Below, piece after piece: positions 19,901 through 28,012 of a stretch of DNA of 39,785 bases. The DNA is from Pseudomonadota bacterium. GTDB taxonomy: Bacteria; Pseudomonadota; Gammaproteobacteria; Burkholderiales; Burkholderiaceae_C. The position numbers and the translations under genes are program-made. The stretch is taken from positions 1 to 39,785 of the forward strand of contig JAJZWA010000035.1 in NCBI GenBank assembly GCA_021846965.1, in the 5' to 3' direction. The notes under the pieces are model-generated. The model ran no database searches and was not told the DNA's origin. It was given only the letters and a program-made list of their open reading frames with translations. How positions within the stretch are numbered: the first letter of the stretch is position 1; every line of letters begins with the position of its first letter.

Positions 19901-21163
19901 GGCTCGGCCGGCTCCGCCACGAATAGCCCCAGCAACGGGTCCGCCACCAATAGCTCCAGCAACGGGTCCGCAAACGGGTCGGCCACGGCCAGCCCGGCGG
20001 CCGGCGCCTCGACGCCGGCCAGCGACTGGATGCCGACGGCCGTAGCGCTGCGCGTGGGCCGGCTCACGCTGGACGGCCGCGTGTTCGACGACGTGGTGCT
20101 GGGAGCGACGCGCTCCGGCTCGCTGTGGCAGGCCAACCTGCGCAGCAACCAGCTCGACGGTGGCGTGACCTGGCGCATGGGCCATGGCGACTCGCCGGGC
20201 AGCGTGAGCGCGCGCCTGACCCGGCTTCGGCTGCCCAAGAGCTCGGACTCCGACGTCGAACACCTGCTGGACGAACACCCGCGCAGCCTGCCCGCGATCG
20301 ATCTGCGGGCCACCGACGTCGAGATCCACGGCCACCCCTTCGATTCCCTGCAGTTGCGGGCCGTCAACCGCGGGCGCGGCAATGCGCGCCAGTGGCAGCT
20401 CGACGACGTGCGCCTGAGTTCGCCCGACGCGGTGTTCACGGCCAGCGGCAACTGGAGCCCGACATCGAGCGGCGCCAGCGCGCCCCATCGCATGGCGCTG
20501 GGATTCAAGCTCGACGTGAAGGACGCCGGCTCCCTGCTCGCGCGCCTGGGCAAGCCCGGCCTGCTCAAGGGCGGCAAGGGCACGCTGCAAGGCACCTTGA
20601 GCTGGCTGGGTTCACCGCTGTCGCTGGACTACCCCAGCCTGTCGGGGCAGTTCAACCTGGCCCTGGGCAAGGGACAGTTCCTGAAGGCCGACCCGGGCAT
20701 CTCCAAGCTGCTGGGGGTGCTCAGCCTGCAAAGCCTTCCGCGACGCCTCGCGCTGAATTTCAGCGACGTGTTTTCCAGCGGCTTTGCCTTCGACAGGGTG
20801 GGGGCCGATGTGCAACTGCTCGACGGGGTGGCCACCACCAACAATTTCAAGATGAGCGGGCTCAACGCCACCGTGTTCATCGACGGTTCGGCGGACCTGG
20901 CGCGCGAAACCCAGAACCTGTACGTGGTGGTGGTCCCGGACATCAATGCAGGCTCGGCCTCGCTGGCCTATGCTTTGATCAATCCGGCCGTCGGGCTGGC
21001 CACGTTCATCGCGCAACTGATCGCGCACGAACCGCTGATGAAGGCGCTGACCTACGGCTACCGCATCACCGGCACCTGGGACAAGCCCGTGGTGACCCCG
21101 CAGCGCGATTCCCACCCGCCCGAACAGACGCCCGCGGCAAGTTCGCCGTCTTCGCGCGACTGA
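16973..21163 (+). CDS. yhdP: YhdP-family AsmA-like envelope protein
   Basis: A giant protein of about 1,396 residues, anchored by one N-terminal membrane helix (FATRLLEAAIALVVVAYLLL) with the rest in the periplasm. It belongs to the YhdP family (TIGR02099, AsmA-like/DUF3971), whose E. coli member is one of several bridge-like proteins that carry phospholipids to the outer membrane. Markers are WLEQASTQALGLPVHIGSVR early, repeated beta-strand modules, and the C-terminal LINPAVGLATFIAQLI and YRITGTWDKPVV. The start is uncertain: GTG 16973 precedes the membrane helix, and GTG 16928 is an alternative. Length exceeds E. coli YhdP (1,266), partly because of a Ser/Asn/Gly-rich insert near residues 981-1005. 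The nitrilase gene follows at 40 bases. Confidence 0.88.
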   Translation: MSALHVTVKFATRLLEAAIALVVVAYLLLGASLLSLRYAVLPNAQRFVPWLEQASTQALGLPVHIGSVRSQWQGLLPTLTLRDLVIDDTGGHPALRLASVQALPSWKSLTRMQLSFEQLVIRGADLRITRVDATHLDIGGIPIDLGSSAGKDQRFADWLFSQDQVLVQDSAITWVDKTRNGSPLQLHNVQLELRNSLLHHRAALQAVPPESLGARVQLRADMRQPLFDRHPGNLAAWQGTLWADLPRVDLDALAQWVRLPAHLSGGAGALRAWLQIGHDYQPQSFTVVAALGTIHAQLDPSLPPLQLRELTGRLNWRRLAHGSQLELAGLRLRDMDGRLLAPSLLQWRQQQAPGAPAEGSLSVGALDLGELEALAQRLPLPAQWRDRLLQLRPQGRIDSANLSWSGDWLKGHGLPQRYALKARFSQLGWNSPAAAPSAPGEQVGPRKTGVVAPPASAPSAPALPPQLPGIQGLDGSVDANQDGGNARLRMRDGAVALPTVFEAPSLPVSSLDARLSWSRGGDGQWDLQGSQIHLATPDAAGSVNLRYTTQAQGPGLLDLSARLDRAQLRAVPQYLPLGIAQVTRDYLRSAIAGGSADDVRFQVQGPLARFPFEQPGSGLFRVDARIHGGVFSPAPRQLLPKGRQANAKDAAANAVWPEFHDIDGSFSFSSVGMSARGVSARVGKAVLQGLELRLPSYQHGVLQAQAQVHAPADEALRYVRNSPLDAALGHALGDARASGPLRLQLALSLPLEHPEKVRVKGHLQLLGDRVRYLPALPAVDGVHGQVDFSESGFSMQLQGADFAGGALQLHGGQSQGGPVHIEADGRVEAASLRAAPELRAWTPLLRHLHGSTAFALRVDAPPGQAGPRIQLSSSLVGMAIDLPPPLGKSAQAEETLRVLRAGGNVDGAQPWSLDLDGDLRARGLLQPAAAGKPAQLRGLSVALGTAALPPPGAGVHLNVNLPLLDLDAWKRALSGDGSAGSATNSPSNGSATNSSSNGSANGSATASPAAGASTPASDWMPTAVALRVGRLTLDGRVFDDVVLGATRSGSLWQANLRSNQLDGGVTWRMGHGDSPGSVSARLTRLRLPKSSDSDVEHLLDEHPRSLPAIDLRATDVEIHGHPFDSLQLRAVNRGRGNARQWQLDDVRLSSPDAVFTASGNWSPTSSGASAPHRMALGFKLDVKDAGSLLARLGKPGLLKGGKGTLQGTLSWLGSPLSLDYPSLSGQFNLALGKGQFLKADPGISKLLGVLSLQSLPRRLALNFSDVFSSGFAFDRVGADVQLLDGVATTNNFKMSGLNATVFIDGSADLARETQNLYVVVVPDINAGSASLAYALINPAVGLATFIAQLIAHEPLMKALTYGYRITGTWDKPVVTPQRDSHPPEQTPAASSPSSRD
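19913..19966 (+). repeat. Two 27-base tandem repeats inside the yhdP-like gene
   Basis: Bases 19913-19939 and 19940-19966 are near-identical 27-mers (two differences) encoding SATNSPSNG and SATNSSSNG. A partial third copy follows (SANGSATAS). The repeats keep the frame and sit in a predicted flexible linker, so copy-number change by slippage would alter linker length without breaking the protein. Confidence 0.8.
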
Positions 21164-21203
21164 AGACCCCGCCGTCCGGACCGTTTCCTTCCTGGAGTTC
21201 CCC

Positions 21204-22010
21204 ATGCGCGTCGCCGCCCTGCAAGTCGTCTCCTCCACCGATCTGGACCACAACCTGGCGCGCGCCGAGGCGCTGCTCGACGAGGCTGCGCGTCGCGGCG
21301 CCGACATGGCCGTGCTGCCCGAGTATTTCTGCATCATGGAGCAGCAGGGCACGAGCAAGACCCGCTTCGCCGAAGCCCCCGGCAAGGGTCCGGTGCAGCA
21401 AATGCTGTCGGCCGTCGCCGCGCGCCACCGCATGTGGGTGGTCGGCGGATCGCTGCCCCTGCAGTGCCCCGAACCCGACCGCGTGTACAACAGCACCATG
21501 GCCTTCGGCCCTGACGGGCGGATGGTGGCGCGCTACGACAAGATGCACCTGTTCGCCTTCGAGCGCGGCGGCGAACGCTACGCCGAGGCGGACACCATCG
21601 CCCCGGGCAGCGCGCCCGCGGCCTTCGAGGCGCAAGGCCTGCGCATCGGCATGTCCATCTGCTACGACCTGCGCTTCCCGGAGCTGTACCGCGCCTTGTC
21701 CACGCCGCGGCCCTGCGACGCCTTCCTGGTGCCCGCCGCCTTCACCTACACCACCGGCTCGAAGCACTGGGAGCTGCTGCTGCGCGCGCGTGCCGTCGAG
21801 AACCTGGCCTACGTGGTGGCCAGCGCGCAGGGAGGGCACCACGCCAACGGACGGCGCACCTGGGGACATTCCATGATCATCGACCCCTGGGGCGAAGTCC
21901 TCGCGCTGCTCGCCGAGGGCGAGGGGGTGGTCACCGCCGACATCGAGACCGAGCGCATCGCCTCCTGGCGCGCCAGCCTGCCGGCGCTGGACCATCGGCG
22001 CATCGACTGA
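21204..22010 (+). CDS. Nitrilase-family amidase (Nit1/Nit2-like)
   Basis: A 268-residue carbon-nitrogen hydrolase. The catalytic triad is complete: Glu40 in LPEYF, Lys113 in YDKMHLF and Cys153 in SICYDLRFPELYR. The family close to this gene in gammaproteobacteria and eukaryotes (Nit1) hydrolyses deaminated glutathione, a metabolite-repair reaction, and many betaproteobacterial members are annotated that way; I infer the same here without proof. GGAG lies six bases before the ATG. In proteobacteria a nitrilase of this type often lies between yhdP and tldD; here the yhdP partner is present, but tldD is not and an OmpA-like gene converges instead. Confidence 0.88.
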   Translation: MRVAALQVVSSTDLDHNLARAEALLDEAARRGADMAVLPEYFCIMEQQGTSKTRFAEAPGKGPVQQMLSAVAARHRMWVVGGSLPLQCPEPDRVYNSTMAFGPDGRMVARYDKMHLFAFERGGERYAEADTIAPGSAPAAFEAQGLRIGMSICYDLRFPELYRALSTPRPCDAFLVPAAFTYTTGSKHWELLLRARAVENLAYVVASAQGGHHANGRRTWGHSMIIDPWGEVLALLAEGEGVVTADIETERIASWRASLPALDHRRID

Positions 22011-22027
22011 GCGCGCCCATCGCAGGC

Positions 22028-22047
22028 CGCGGCCTCCCGGGGCCGCG
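22028..22047. terminator. Hairpin between the nitrilase and OmpA-like genes
   Basis: CGCGGCC (22028-22034) pairs with GGCCGCG (22041-22047) across a six-base loop. A second, wider pairing, GCAGGCC (22022-22028) with GGCCTGC (22064-22070), encloses it. Both lie in the 68-base gap between two converging genes. There is no T-run, so this is only a candidate two-way terminator. Confidence 0.35.
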
Positions 22048-22078
22048 CTGCGCGCGCCCCCGGGGCCTGCTCGCGGGA

Positions 22079-22738
22079 CTACTGCGCGGGTTGGGCCACG
22101 TAGATTTCCACGCGGCGGTTCATGGCGCGCCCGGCGGCCGTGGCGTTGCTCGCCACGGGCTGGGTGGGCCCCAGGCCCTGCACCGCGATGCGCTGCGCCG
22201 GCACGCCGCGCGAGACCAGGAAATTCTTCACCGTCTGGGCGCGGTTGGTCGACAGCGGGTAGTTGATCGCGTCCGAGCCGGTGCTGTCGGTGAAACCCAG
22301 CACCTGGACGGTCTCGCCCGGATTGGCCACCAGGCCCTGGGCGAGCTGCTCCAGCACCGGGTACATGCGCGGGTTCAGGGTGGCGCTGCCGGTGGAGAAG
22401 CCGGCATCGGCGGGAACCCCGATCTTCAGCCGGTTGTCCGCCGTCTGCGACACCTGCACCCCGGTGCCGGCGCTGGCCTGCTGCATCTGCTGTTTCTGCT
22501 GCTCGAGGTGCCGGTTCCACAGGTAGCCGCCGGCGGCGCCCACGGCGGCCCCCAGCGCGGCGCCCTGCATGGCGCTGCTGCCGGTGTTGCCGCCGGCCGT
22601 GAGGGCACCGATCACCGCACCCGCCGCGGCACCGATGCCGGCCCCCTGGGCGGTGGCGGTCTGCGACTGGCTCATGTTGGCGCAGCCGCCCAGCACGAGG
22701 GACAAGGCGGCCGCGGCCGCAAGACTTCGTTGCAACAT
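22079..22738 (-). CDS. OmpA-domain lipoprotein with glycine-zipper segment (YiaD-like)
   Basis: A 219-residue outer-membrane lipoprotein. The signal peptide ends in VLGGC, so Cys19 is lipidated. Residues ~30-75 are a glycine-zipper segment (GAGIGAAAGAVIGALTAGG, then GAALGAAVGAAGGYLW), and the C-terminal ~110 residues are an OmpA-like peptidoglycan-binding domain (VLGFTDSTGSD, LSTNRAQTVKNFL, NRRVEIYV). The layout matches YiaD/Pal-like proteins that tie the outer membrane to the wall. I choose ATG 22738 because AAGGAGG is six bases upstream; the ATG six bases earlier would touch it. Its promoter shares a gap with the divergent ferritin-like gene. Confidence 0.92.
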   Translation of the reverse strand: MLQRSLAAAAALSLVLGGCANMSQSQTATAQGAGIGAAAGAVIGALTAGGNTGSSAMQGAALGAAVGAAGGYLWNRHLEQQKQQMQQASAGTGVQVSQTADNRLKIGVPADAGFSTGSATLNPRMYPVLEQLAQGLVANPGETVQVLGFTDSTGSDAINYPLSTNRAQTVKNFLVSRGVPAQRIAVQGLGPTQPVASNATAAGRAMNRRVEIYVAQPAQ

Positions 22739-22934
22739 GGTCATCCTCCTTGAGCGATCATTGGCGCCTGGGCGCCGGTTGGCCCCGGGAAGTTTAAGAG
22801 AAGAACACAACGGCGCAGTGCACGCCGCAAGAGGAGCCGACGCGAAGGGAGGGGGGGATGCCCGCGGCAGCGCAAGCAACTTGCGCCGAGGGCTGGTTTG
22901 CGACATCCATCGAGGAATCAAGGACCGTACCACC

Positions 22935-23768
22935 ATGACCGCAGCTCTCGACGACGTACCCGACACCCTGCGATGGCACCTGGAGGACATCGATCTCCAG
23001 GCCGTCGATTGCGCCGCGGTGGCACCGCGTGACGATATCTTCCTGCTCGTGTGCAGCGCCTCGTTCATCGAGAGCGGGACCGATCTGTACACGCGCAACC
23101 TGCTGGAGTACTTCGCCGGCGACCCCGAGTTCGAATCCTGGCTGCGCGACCGCTGGGAACCCGAGGAACTGCAGCACGGGCGCGCCCTGCGCGCCTACGT
23201 GAACCGTGTCTGGCCCGAATTCGACTGGGAGGGCGCCTTCGCCGATTTCTTCGGCGAATATTCGGCCTTGTGCACACTCGATGAGCTCGAACCCTCGCGC
23301 GGGCGCGAGCTGGTGGCGCGCTGCATCGTCGAGATGGGCACCACCACCTACTACCAGGCGCTCAACGCCATCTGCGACGAACCCGTGCTGCGCGACCTGA
23401 CCTGGCGCATCCGCACCGACGAGGTGCAGCACTACAAGCACTTCTACCACCGCTTCCTCAGCTACCGGCGCAGCGAGGGCCTCGGGCGCAGCCAGGTGAT
23501 CGCGGCGCTGTGGCGCCGCGTCGCGGAGCTGCGACGCAGCGACGCCGACGTGGCCTTGCGCCATGCCAGCGCCTGGCGCTGGCGTGACAGCGCCGAGCCG
23601 CCCGCGCTGGCCGACGTGCGCCAGCGCCTGTTCGACCGCATGCGCACCGAATACCCGATCGAGCTGGCCGTGCGCATGATCATCAAGCCCCTGCAGCTCG
23701 GCCCGCGCCTGCAGCGCTGGGCCGAGCGCCCGCTCAGCGCGATTGCACGGCGTGTGCTGCTGAACTGA
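22935..23768 (+). CDS. Ferritin-like diiron protein, acyl-ACP-desaturase-related
   Basis: A 277-residue cytosolic protein predicted to be all-helical. It carries a full set of diiron ligands of the ferritin/desaturase superfamily: Glu46, Glu78 and His81 (EELQH), Glu133 (VEMGT), Glu163 and His166 (DEVQH). The pattern E, ExxH, E, ExxH matches acyl-ACP desaturases and related oxidases, but the protein is shorter than plant desaturases (about 330-360 mature). The substrate is unknown; fatty-acid or small-molecule oxidation is inference. ATG 22935 is chosen because an upstream frame extension overlaps the divergent lipoprotein. Its end overlaps the glycosyltransferase gene by 35 bases on the other strand. 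Confidence 0.8.
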   Translation: MTAALDDVPDTLRWHLEDIDLQAVDCAAVAPRDDIFLLVCSASFIESGTDLYTRNLLEYFAGDPEFESWLRDRWEPEELQHGRALRAYVNRVWPEFDWEGAFADFFGEYSALCTLDELEPSRGRELVARCIVEMGTTTYYQALNAICDEPVLRDLTWRIRTDEVQHYKHFYHRFLSYRRSEGLGRSQVIAALWRRVAELRRSDADVALRHASAWRWRDSAEPPALADVRQRLFDRMRTEYPIELAVRMIIKPLQLGPRLQRWAERPLSAIARRVLLN

Positions 23769-24912
23769 GCCCGGTCGACAGCCCGGGCTGTTCGTGCAGG
23801 ATGCGCTCGAGCAGCCCGGGAAGCTCGAACACCGCGCGGTTGCGCAGCGTTGCCACCCGCGCGCGGTAGCTTGGCAGCTCGTCCAGCAGCTGGCGCACGG
23901 CTTGCGCGATGTGCCGAAACGAAGGCAGCACCAGCCCGAGGCCCTGTTCGCGCACCCATTGCGTGTTGTAGCGCTCCTGGGGCATGGTCCAGGCATTGCG
24001 CGTGACCACCACCGGCAACCCCAGATGCAGCGCCTCGCTGAGGCTGCCCGGCCCCGGCTTGCCGATGAAGAAATCTCCCATGCGCATCACTTCGGCCACC
24101 GCCGGAGTGAAGCCCAGCACCAGGCGCGGCGCGCGAGCCGGCTGCGCGCGCAGGCGCTCGGCCAAGCGTTGATTGTGGCCGCAAAGCAGGATGAGCTGCA
24201 CGTCATCCAGGCGTTCGGCGATGCCCAGCATGGCGCGTGCCCCATGGCCGCCGAACATGACCACGCCGGTCGGGCGCTGCGGATCCAGCCCATGCGCGGC
24301 ACGCGCGGCGGCCAGGTCGAAGGCCGGATCGAGACGATAGAAATCGGGGCGGATGATCATGCCCGAGGTCGCGTGCACGCGCTCGGGCGCGTGCCCGGCC
24401 TGCAGGGCCTGGCGCACCGCGTGCGCGCTGCCGCACACGAAATGCTGGCGCTGCCCCGGCTCGATCCAGAAATGCGGCGGATGGTCGGCCAGATCGGTGA
24501 GCACCGTCACATAGGGCACGCCGGGCAGGGTGCTGCCCAGGCTCTGGTACAGCGCGCGGTTGAAATTCGGGATCAGCGAGACCACGAGATCGGGCTCGCT
24601 GCGCGCCCAGTGCTGCTGCAGCGCGCGCACCAGGCTGGGGTGCAGCAGGTGGATCAGCGCCTGCAGCACCCGAAGTTCGGTGCGCAGTCCCAGGGTCAGG
24701 CCATGCGCCAGGCGCGCGTTGTAGTAGTCCTCGGGCGAGAAGGTGCGCCGGCGCAGCGTGCCTCCCGGATCGAGCAGCTCGGTGAGGTTGACCAGGCGCA
24801 GATCCCAGCCCAGCCCGGCCTCGGCCAGCGCCTGCTGCAGCGCCAGCGCCGAGGCGCGATGCCCGCCGCCGGCGTTGAAATAGACCAGGTCGACGCGCGG
24901 CGCCGCGCTCAC
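23734..24912 (-). CDS. MGDG-synthase-type glycosyltransferase (GT28-like)
   Basis: A 392-residue glycosyltransferase of the MurG/MGDG-synthase fold. Near the N-terminus is the signature FNAGGGHRASALALQQAL of the MGDG_synth acceptor domain, then LIPNFNRALYQ and TVLTDLADHPPHFW. The donor domain shows VVMFGGHGARAMLGI and the nucleotide-sugar loop GKPGPGSLSEALHLGLPVVV. Relatives add a sugar to diacylglycerol at the inner membrane; the acceptor here is not proven. The start is GTG 24912, whose GTGA overlaps the stop of the ABC ATPase gene, a sign of translational coupling. The frame is open much further upstream, but that is the ATPase gene in another frame. Confidence 0.85.
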   Translation of the reverse strand: MSAAPRVDLVYFNAGGGHRASALALQQALAEAGLGWDLRLVNLTELLDPGGTLRRRTFSPEDYYNARLAHGLTLGLRTELRVLQALIHLLHPSLVRALQQHWARSEPDLVVSLIPNFNRALYQSLGSTLPGVPYVTVLTDLADHPPHFWIEPGQRQHFVCGSAHAVRQALQAGHAPERVHATSGMIIRPDFYRLDPAFDLAAARAAHGLDPQRPTGVVMFGGHGARAMLGIAERLDDVQLILLCGHNQRLAERLRAQPARAPRLVLGFTPAVAEVMRMGDFFIGKPGPGSLSEALHLGLPVVVTRNAWTMPQERYNTQWVREQGLGLVLPSFRHIAQAVRQLLDELPSYRARVATLRNRAVFELPGLLERILHEQPGLSTGLSSAAHAVQSR

Positions 24913-26276
24913 TCCGCCGCCCCCTGGGGCTGCTCTTCGCCGGGGTTGTCGAGACTGAACACGTCGGCGTTGTCGTCGTAGGCGTAGACCTCGGCGTAGC
25001 GGCCCCAGTCGATCGCCGTGTCGAGCACCCGTTCGGCCTCCTCCTCGCTGAGCAGGTCCTCCAGCTCGGCGCGAAAGCGCGTGCCCGGAGCACGGTGGTT
25101 GTGGCGCTCGTCGAGCACCGCGCGCACCCGCGCGGCCAGCGGCACGCGCGCGATCAGGTGGCGCGCGAACAGTTCCTTGCGCTCCTGCACGTCGGCGTCC
25201 ACGAACAGGCGTCCGGAAGCGGTCAGCTCGATGTCCCCCTCCGAGACCTGCGCGAAACCCAGCAGTTCCACGGCCTCGATCAGCGGGAACAGGTCGTCCA
25301 CCGAGAAATGCATGTCCTCGGCCAGCTCGGGCAGGCTGATGCGGCTGTTGCCCGAGCCCTGTTCCAGCGCGTGCAGTTCCTCCAGCAGGCCGGCGAGCTG
25401 GTTCACCGACACCGGCGGCAGGCGGTGCCCGATGCTCAGCGCGCCGCGCTGGGCCACGTTCACGGCGGCCGCGGGACGCGAGGTCATGATGCCGTAGATG
25501 TGTTCCACCAGGTCGCGGAACTCCTGCGACTCGCGATCGCGCGGCTGTGCCAGTCCCACCGGGATCTCCGCGCGCACCCGCCCGGGGTTGGAGCCCAGGA
25601 TCAGGATGCGGTCGGCCATCAGCACCGCCTCCTCGATGTTGTGGGACACCAGCAGGATGCCGCGTGTGGGAATCTTGCGCTCGGCCCACAGGTCCAGCAG
25701 ATCGGTGCGCATGGTCTCGGCCGTCAGCACGTCCAGCGCCGAGAAGGGTTCGTCCATCAGCAGCACGTCGGGGTTGATGACCAGCGCGCGCGCGAAGCCC
25801 ACGCGCTGGCGCATGCCGCCGGAGAGTTCCCGCGGATAGGCCGACTCGAAGCCGTCCAGGCCGATCAGGTCGATGGCCGCGAGCGCCCTCTGCCGGCGCT
25901 CGGCCTGCGGCACCTTCAGCGCCTCCAGGCCCAGTTCCACGTTCTGCAGCACCGTCAGCCAGGGAAACAGCGCGAAGCTCTGGAACACCATGGCCAGCCC
26001 GGGCACCGGGCCCTGGATCGGGCGCCCCCGGTGCAGCAGCGTGCCGGCGCTGGGCTCCGACAGGCCCGCGAGCATGCGCAGCAAGGTGGACTTGCCCGAG
26101 CCCGAGCGCCCCAGCAGCACCAGGATCTCGTGCTCGCGCAGGCGCAGGTTGACGTCGTCGAGGATCAGCAGCTCGGTGCCGTCGGGCGCCTTGAAGGACT
26201 TGCGCACATGTTCGGCGCGGAAAATGTCGCCGTCCTGCCTCTGCTCGGCAACAAGGTCCTGCGGGTTGGCGGACAT
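24909..26276 (-). CDS. ABC transporter ATPase, NitT/TauT type with AAA-associated C-terminal domain
   Basis: A 455-residue ATPase. Walker A GRSGSGKST is near residues 55-63, the signature LSGGMRQRVGFARAL near 149, Walker B VLLMDEPFSALD near 167, and the switch His in LLVSHNIEEAV. This half resembles SsuB/TauB/NrtD. The extra ~200-residue C-terminus (from about FRDLVEHIYGIM to the end) resembles the AAA-associated domain PF09821 seen on the ATPases of anion transporters with a duplicated permease. The ATG at 26276 (MSANPQD) is used; a TTG at 26303 is less likely. It sits 23 bases after the permease and is coupled to the glycosyltransferase. Confidence 0.9.
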   Translation of the reverse strand: MSANPQDLVAEQRQDGDIFRAEHVRKSFKAPDGTELLILDDVNLRLREHEILVLLGRSGSGKSTLLRMLAGLSEPSAGTLLHRGRPIQGPVPGLAMVFQSFALFPWLTVLQNVELGLEALKVPQAERRQRALAAIDLIGLDGFESAYPRELSGGMRQRVGFARALVINPDVLLMDEPFSALDVLTAETMRTDLLDLWAERKIPTRGILLVSHNIEEAVLMADRILILGSNPGRVRAEIPVGLAQPRDRESQEFRDLVEHIYGIMTSRPAAAVNVAQRGALSIGHRLPPVSVNQLAGLLEELHALEQGSGNSRISLPELAEDMHFSVDDLFPLIEAVELLGFAQVSEGDIELTASGRLFVDADVQERKELFARHLIARVPLAARVRAVLDERHNHRAPGTRFRAELEDLLSEEEAERVLDTAIDWGRYAEVYAYDDNADVFSLDNPGEEQPQGAAE

Positions 26277-26299
26277 GGCATCGACTCCGGAAAAAGGCT

Positions 26300-28012
26300 T
26301 CAATCCAGGCGCACGCGGCGCGTCGCGAGGTCATACAGGCGGCGCCAGAACACCCGGTTCACGATGGTCACGTACAGGCACATGACACCCACCCCCAGCG
26401 CGATCTGCGCGCCCTTGCCGGCCGAGGTGGCCTGGCTGATGTAGGCGCCCAGCCCGTGGGCGACCAGGGTCTTGTCGCCCCAGCTCACCACCTCCGCGAC
26501 GATGCTGGCGTTCCAGGCGCCGCCCGATGCGGTGATGGCCCCGGTGACGAAGCCGGGGAACACGCCCGGCAGGTACAGGCGCTTCCACAGCAACCAGCCG
26601 CGCACGCCCAGGTTCGTGGCCGCCTCGCGCATGTCGGTGGGAATCGCCGAGGCCGCTCCCACCACCGAGAACAGCACGTACCACATGCTTCCGAGCACCA
26701 TCAGCGGCGCGGTGAACACGTCGACGTCGAGATGCCAGCGCACGATCACGACCACGAACAGCGGGAACAACAGGTTGGCGGGGAAGGCCGCGAGGAACTG
26801 GGCCAGGGGCTGCACCCTCGCCGCCCAGCCCGGACGCAGCCCGATCCACACCCCGATGGGCACCCACACCGTGGCGGACAGGCCGACCAGCAGGATCACC
26901 TTGAAACCCGTGATCAGGCCCAGCCAGAGCACATGCCCCACCATGGGCCAGCCGAAGTCGCGCGGCAGCACCTGCAGCAGCGTGACCACGGCCCAGACGG
27001 CGAAGGCCAGCAGCGCGGCGAAGAACACGCCGTCGCCGTAGCGCACGAGCCGGGGCGACGCCGGACTCGGGCGGCCCACGCGGGGGGTGAGCATCAGGCT
27101 CAGTTCCCACAGGCCCCTGGGCACCACGCCCAGCATCTTGATGAACCGGGTGCGCCGCAGGAAGTCCAGCACGAAGGAGGTCGGCGCGACGCTGGAGGCC
27201 GTCATCTCGAACTTGAACTTGTCGGCCCACGCGACGATGGGGCGGAACAGCAGGGTGTCGTAGAGCACGATGATGATGATCATCGCGAAAATCGCCCAGC
27301 CGATGGCCCCCAGGTCCTTGGCGGCGATGGCCCGGGCGATGTAGGAGCCGATGCCGGGCACCGTGACGGTCTGGCCCGACACGGTGATCGCCTCCGAGGC
27401 CACCACCATGAACCAGCCCCCCGACATGGACATCATGGTGTTCCACAGCAGCCCGGGCATGGAGAACGGCAGCTCGAGCTTCCAGAACCTCTGCCAGGCA
27501 TTGAGCCGGTACAGCGTGGAGGCCTCGTGCAGGTCCCGCGGCAGGGTCTTCATGCCCTGGTACAGGGCGAAGGTCATGTTCCAGGCCTGCCCGGTGAACA
27601 CGGCGAAGATCACGGCCATCTGCACCCCCCAGAGGCTGCCGGGGAACATGGCGATGAATCCGGTGACGGTGATCGACAGGTAGCCCAGCACGGGGACCGA
27701 CTGCAGGATGTCCAGCGCGGGGATCAGCACCCGCTCGGCGTAGCGGTTGTGCGCCGCCAGCCATGCGTACACGATGGTGAACACCAGCGAGACCACCAGC
27801 GCCGCCAGCATGCGCAGCACGGTGTACAGGCCGTAGGCCGGCAGCGCCAGGGGCGACAGCGAGATGCTCAGCGCCTGCCCGACGTGGTAGGGCACCGCCA
27901 TCTGCCGGCCCGCGTGGCTGATGATGAAGAACAGGGCGATGACCAGCGGCAGCGCGAGCAGGTCGCGCCGGTTCGGCACGGGCAGGGGCAGGCGGCGCAG
28001 GGCGTAGGACAT
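26300..28012 (-). CDS. ABC transporter permease with two fused permease domains
   Basis: A ~570-residue inner-membrane protein in which two permease domains of the BPD_transp_1 type are joined. Each half has its own ATPase-docking EAA loop: EASTLYRLNAWQRFWKLELP (about residues 164-183) and EAATNLGVRGWLLWKRLYLP (about 460-479). This matches the duplicated-permease family COG4986, described as anion transport, and it pairs with the ATPase downstream. No substrate-binding protein is adjacent. The start is uncertain: ATG 28012 (MSYALRRLP) is chosen because it lies just before the first membrane helix, but no good ribosome binding site is seen; ATG 28099 is an alternative. Confidence 0.88.
   Translation of the reverse strand: MSYALRRLPLPVPNRRDLLALPLVIALFFIISHAGRQMAVPYHVGQALSISLSPLALPAYGLYTVLRMLAALVVSLVFTIVYAWLAAHNRYAERVLIPALDILQSVPVLGYLSITVTGFIAMFPGSLWGVQMAVIFAVFTGQAWNMTFALYQGMKTLPRDLHEASTLYRLNAWQRFWKLELPFSMPGLLWNTMMSMSGGWFMVVASEAITVSGQTVTVPGIGSYIARAIAAKDLGAIGWAIFAMIIIIVLYDTLLFRPIVAWADKFKFEMTASSVAPTSFVLDFLRRTRFIKMLGVVPRGLWELSLMLTPRVGRPSPASPRLVRYGDGVFFAALLAFAVWAVVTLLQVLPRDFGWPMVGHVLWLGLITGFKVILLVGLSATVWVPIGVWIGLRPGWAARVQPLAQFLAAFPANLLFPLFVVVIVRWHLDVDVFTAPLMVLGSMWYVLFSVVGAASAIPTDMREAATNLGVRGWLLWKRLYLPGVFPGFVTGAITASGGAWNASIVAEVVSWGDKTLVAHGLGAYISQATSAGKGAQIALGVGVMCLYVTIVNRVFWRRLYDLATRRVRLD

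Noticed and set aside
18134..20590. An 818-codon open frame on the - strand inside the yhdP-like gene
   Set aside because: No recognisable domain, no ribosome binding site, and antisense to a gene with a clear family signature.
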